Origin: Clostridia bacterium
GTDB lineage: Bacteria > Bacillota > Clostridia > Christensenellales > CAG-314
Assembly: GCA_028710055.1 (NCBI GenBank)
Contig: JAQUSX010000071.1
Span: 1 to 5,004 of the forward strand
Direction: 5' to 3'
DNA length: 5,004 nucleotides
The first letter of the stretch is position 1; each line of letters starts with the position of its first letter. A program made the translations under genes and the position numbers. Below are positions 4,931 to 5,004 of the stretch, piece after piece. The notes beneath the pieces are model-generated. The model had not been told where the DNA came from. It worked only from the letters and a program-made list of their open reading frames with translations, and made no database searches.

Positions 4931-5004
4931 TTACCATTTATATTTTTTGATTGCAATTCTTTTGACAAAATTAGCCAAATAAAAACGGCGGCGTTTTATG
5001 CGCT
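4931..5004 (-). CDS. Possible 3' tail of the gene upstream of smpB
   Basis: One minus-strand frame is open from the right edge and stops with TAA at 4931-4933, ten bases before the smpB ATG. Its visible residues are very basic (RIKRRRFYLANFVKRIAIKKYKW). In many Firmicutes the gene before smpB is rnr (RNase R), whose C-terminus is often basic, so this would fit by position. However, 23 AT-rich codons are too few to establish coding, and another frame here is also open for 10 codons. Treat as a weak lead only. Confidence 0.22.
   Translation of the reverse strand, partial: RIKRRRFYLANFVKRIAIKKYKW

Noticed and set aside
4648..4950. Plus-strand open frame antisense to smpB
   Set aside because: The minus strand is unmistakably SmpB; this frame shows no recognisable motif.
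4921..4968. Longer SmpB starting at TTG 4968
   Set aside because: The added 16 residues are not like SmpB, the TTG has no Shine-Dalgarno, and the family starts at MKIVATNKKA.
1..5004. CRISPR array, insertion sequence or riboswitch
   Set aside because: No spaced direct repeats, transposase motifs or long structured leader were seen; the untranslated regions are short and simply AT-rich.

Overview
The window is AT-rich and looks like the chromosome of a low-GC Gram-positive, most likely an anaerobic Clostridia-type Firmicute. This rests on the AT-rich intergenic DNA, consensus Shine-Dalgarno sites, a lipoprotein signal peptide, the RsgI-type anti-sigma domain and SmpB. The species cannot be named from the sequence alone.

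Layout. (1) 1-380, plus strand: the C-terminal part of a gene cut by the window edge, with a GyrI-like effector-binding domain of the kind carried by AraC-type regulators. (2) 388-420: a hairpin terminator that can serve both converging genes. (3) 439-2873, minus strand: a three-gene cell-surface signalling cluster, in transcription order a lipoprotein with an RsgI-like extracellular region plus a long coiled coil, an ECF sigma factor starting at TTG, and a membrane anti-sigma factor with the same RsgI-like region. The sigma and anti-sigma genes overlap by 8 bases. (4) 2874-3117: an AT-rich divergent intergenic region with a near-consensus plus-strand promoter and a weaker minus-strand promoter whose -35 boxes overlap. 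(5) 3118-4137, plus strand: what appears to be one gene of about 340 codons broken by two opposite single-base frameshifts. It has an HNH-like motif in the middle and a four-cysteine zinc ribbon and its own Shine-Dalgarno site near the last third. (6) 4176-4210: a second bidirectional terminator. (7) 4210-4284, minus strand: tRNA-Thr(CGT) with encoded CCA and a near-perfect promoter at 4349-4377. (8) 4456-4920, minus strand: smpB, the tmRNA-binding protein of ribosome rescue.

How the genes work together. The sigma and anti-sigma genes form the usual translationally coupled pair, in which the membrane protein is expected to hold the sigma factor until an envelope signal releases it. The unusual part is the upstream lipoprotein. 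It shares two separate blocks with the extracellular half of the anti-sigma factor (an Asn-Pro-containing strand block and a helical block), so it may be a competing or partner sensor, or a target, of the same pathway. The broken plus-strand gene stands apart in strand and looks like accessory, possibly acquired DNA lodged between the signalling cluster and the tRNA gene.
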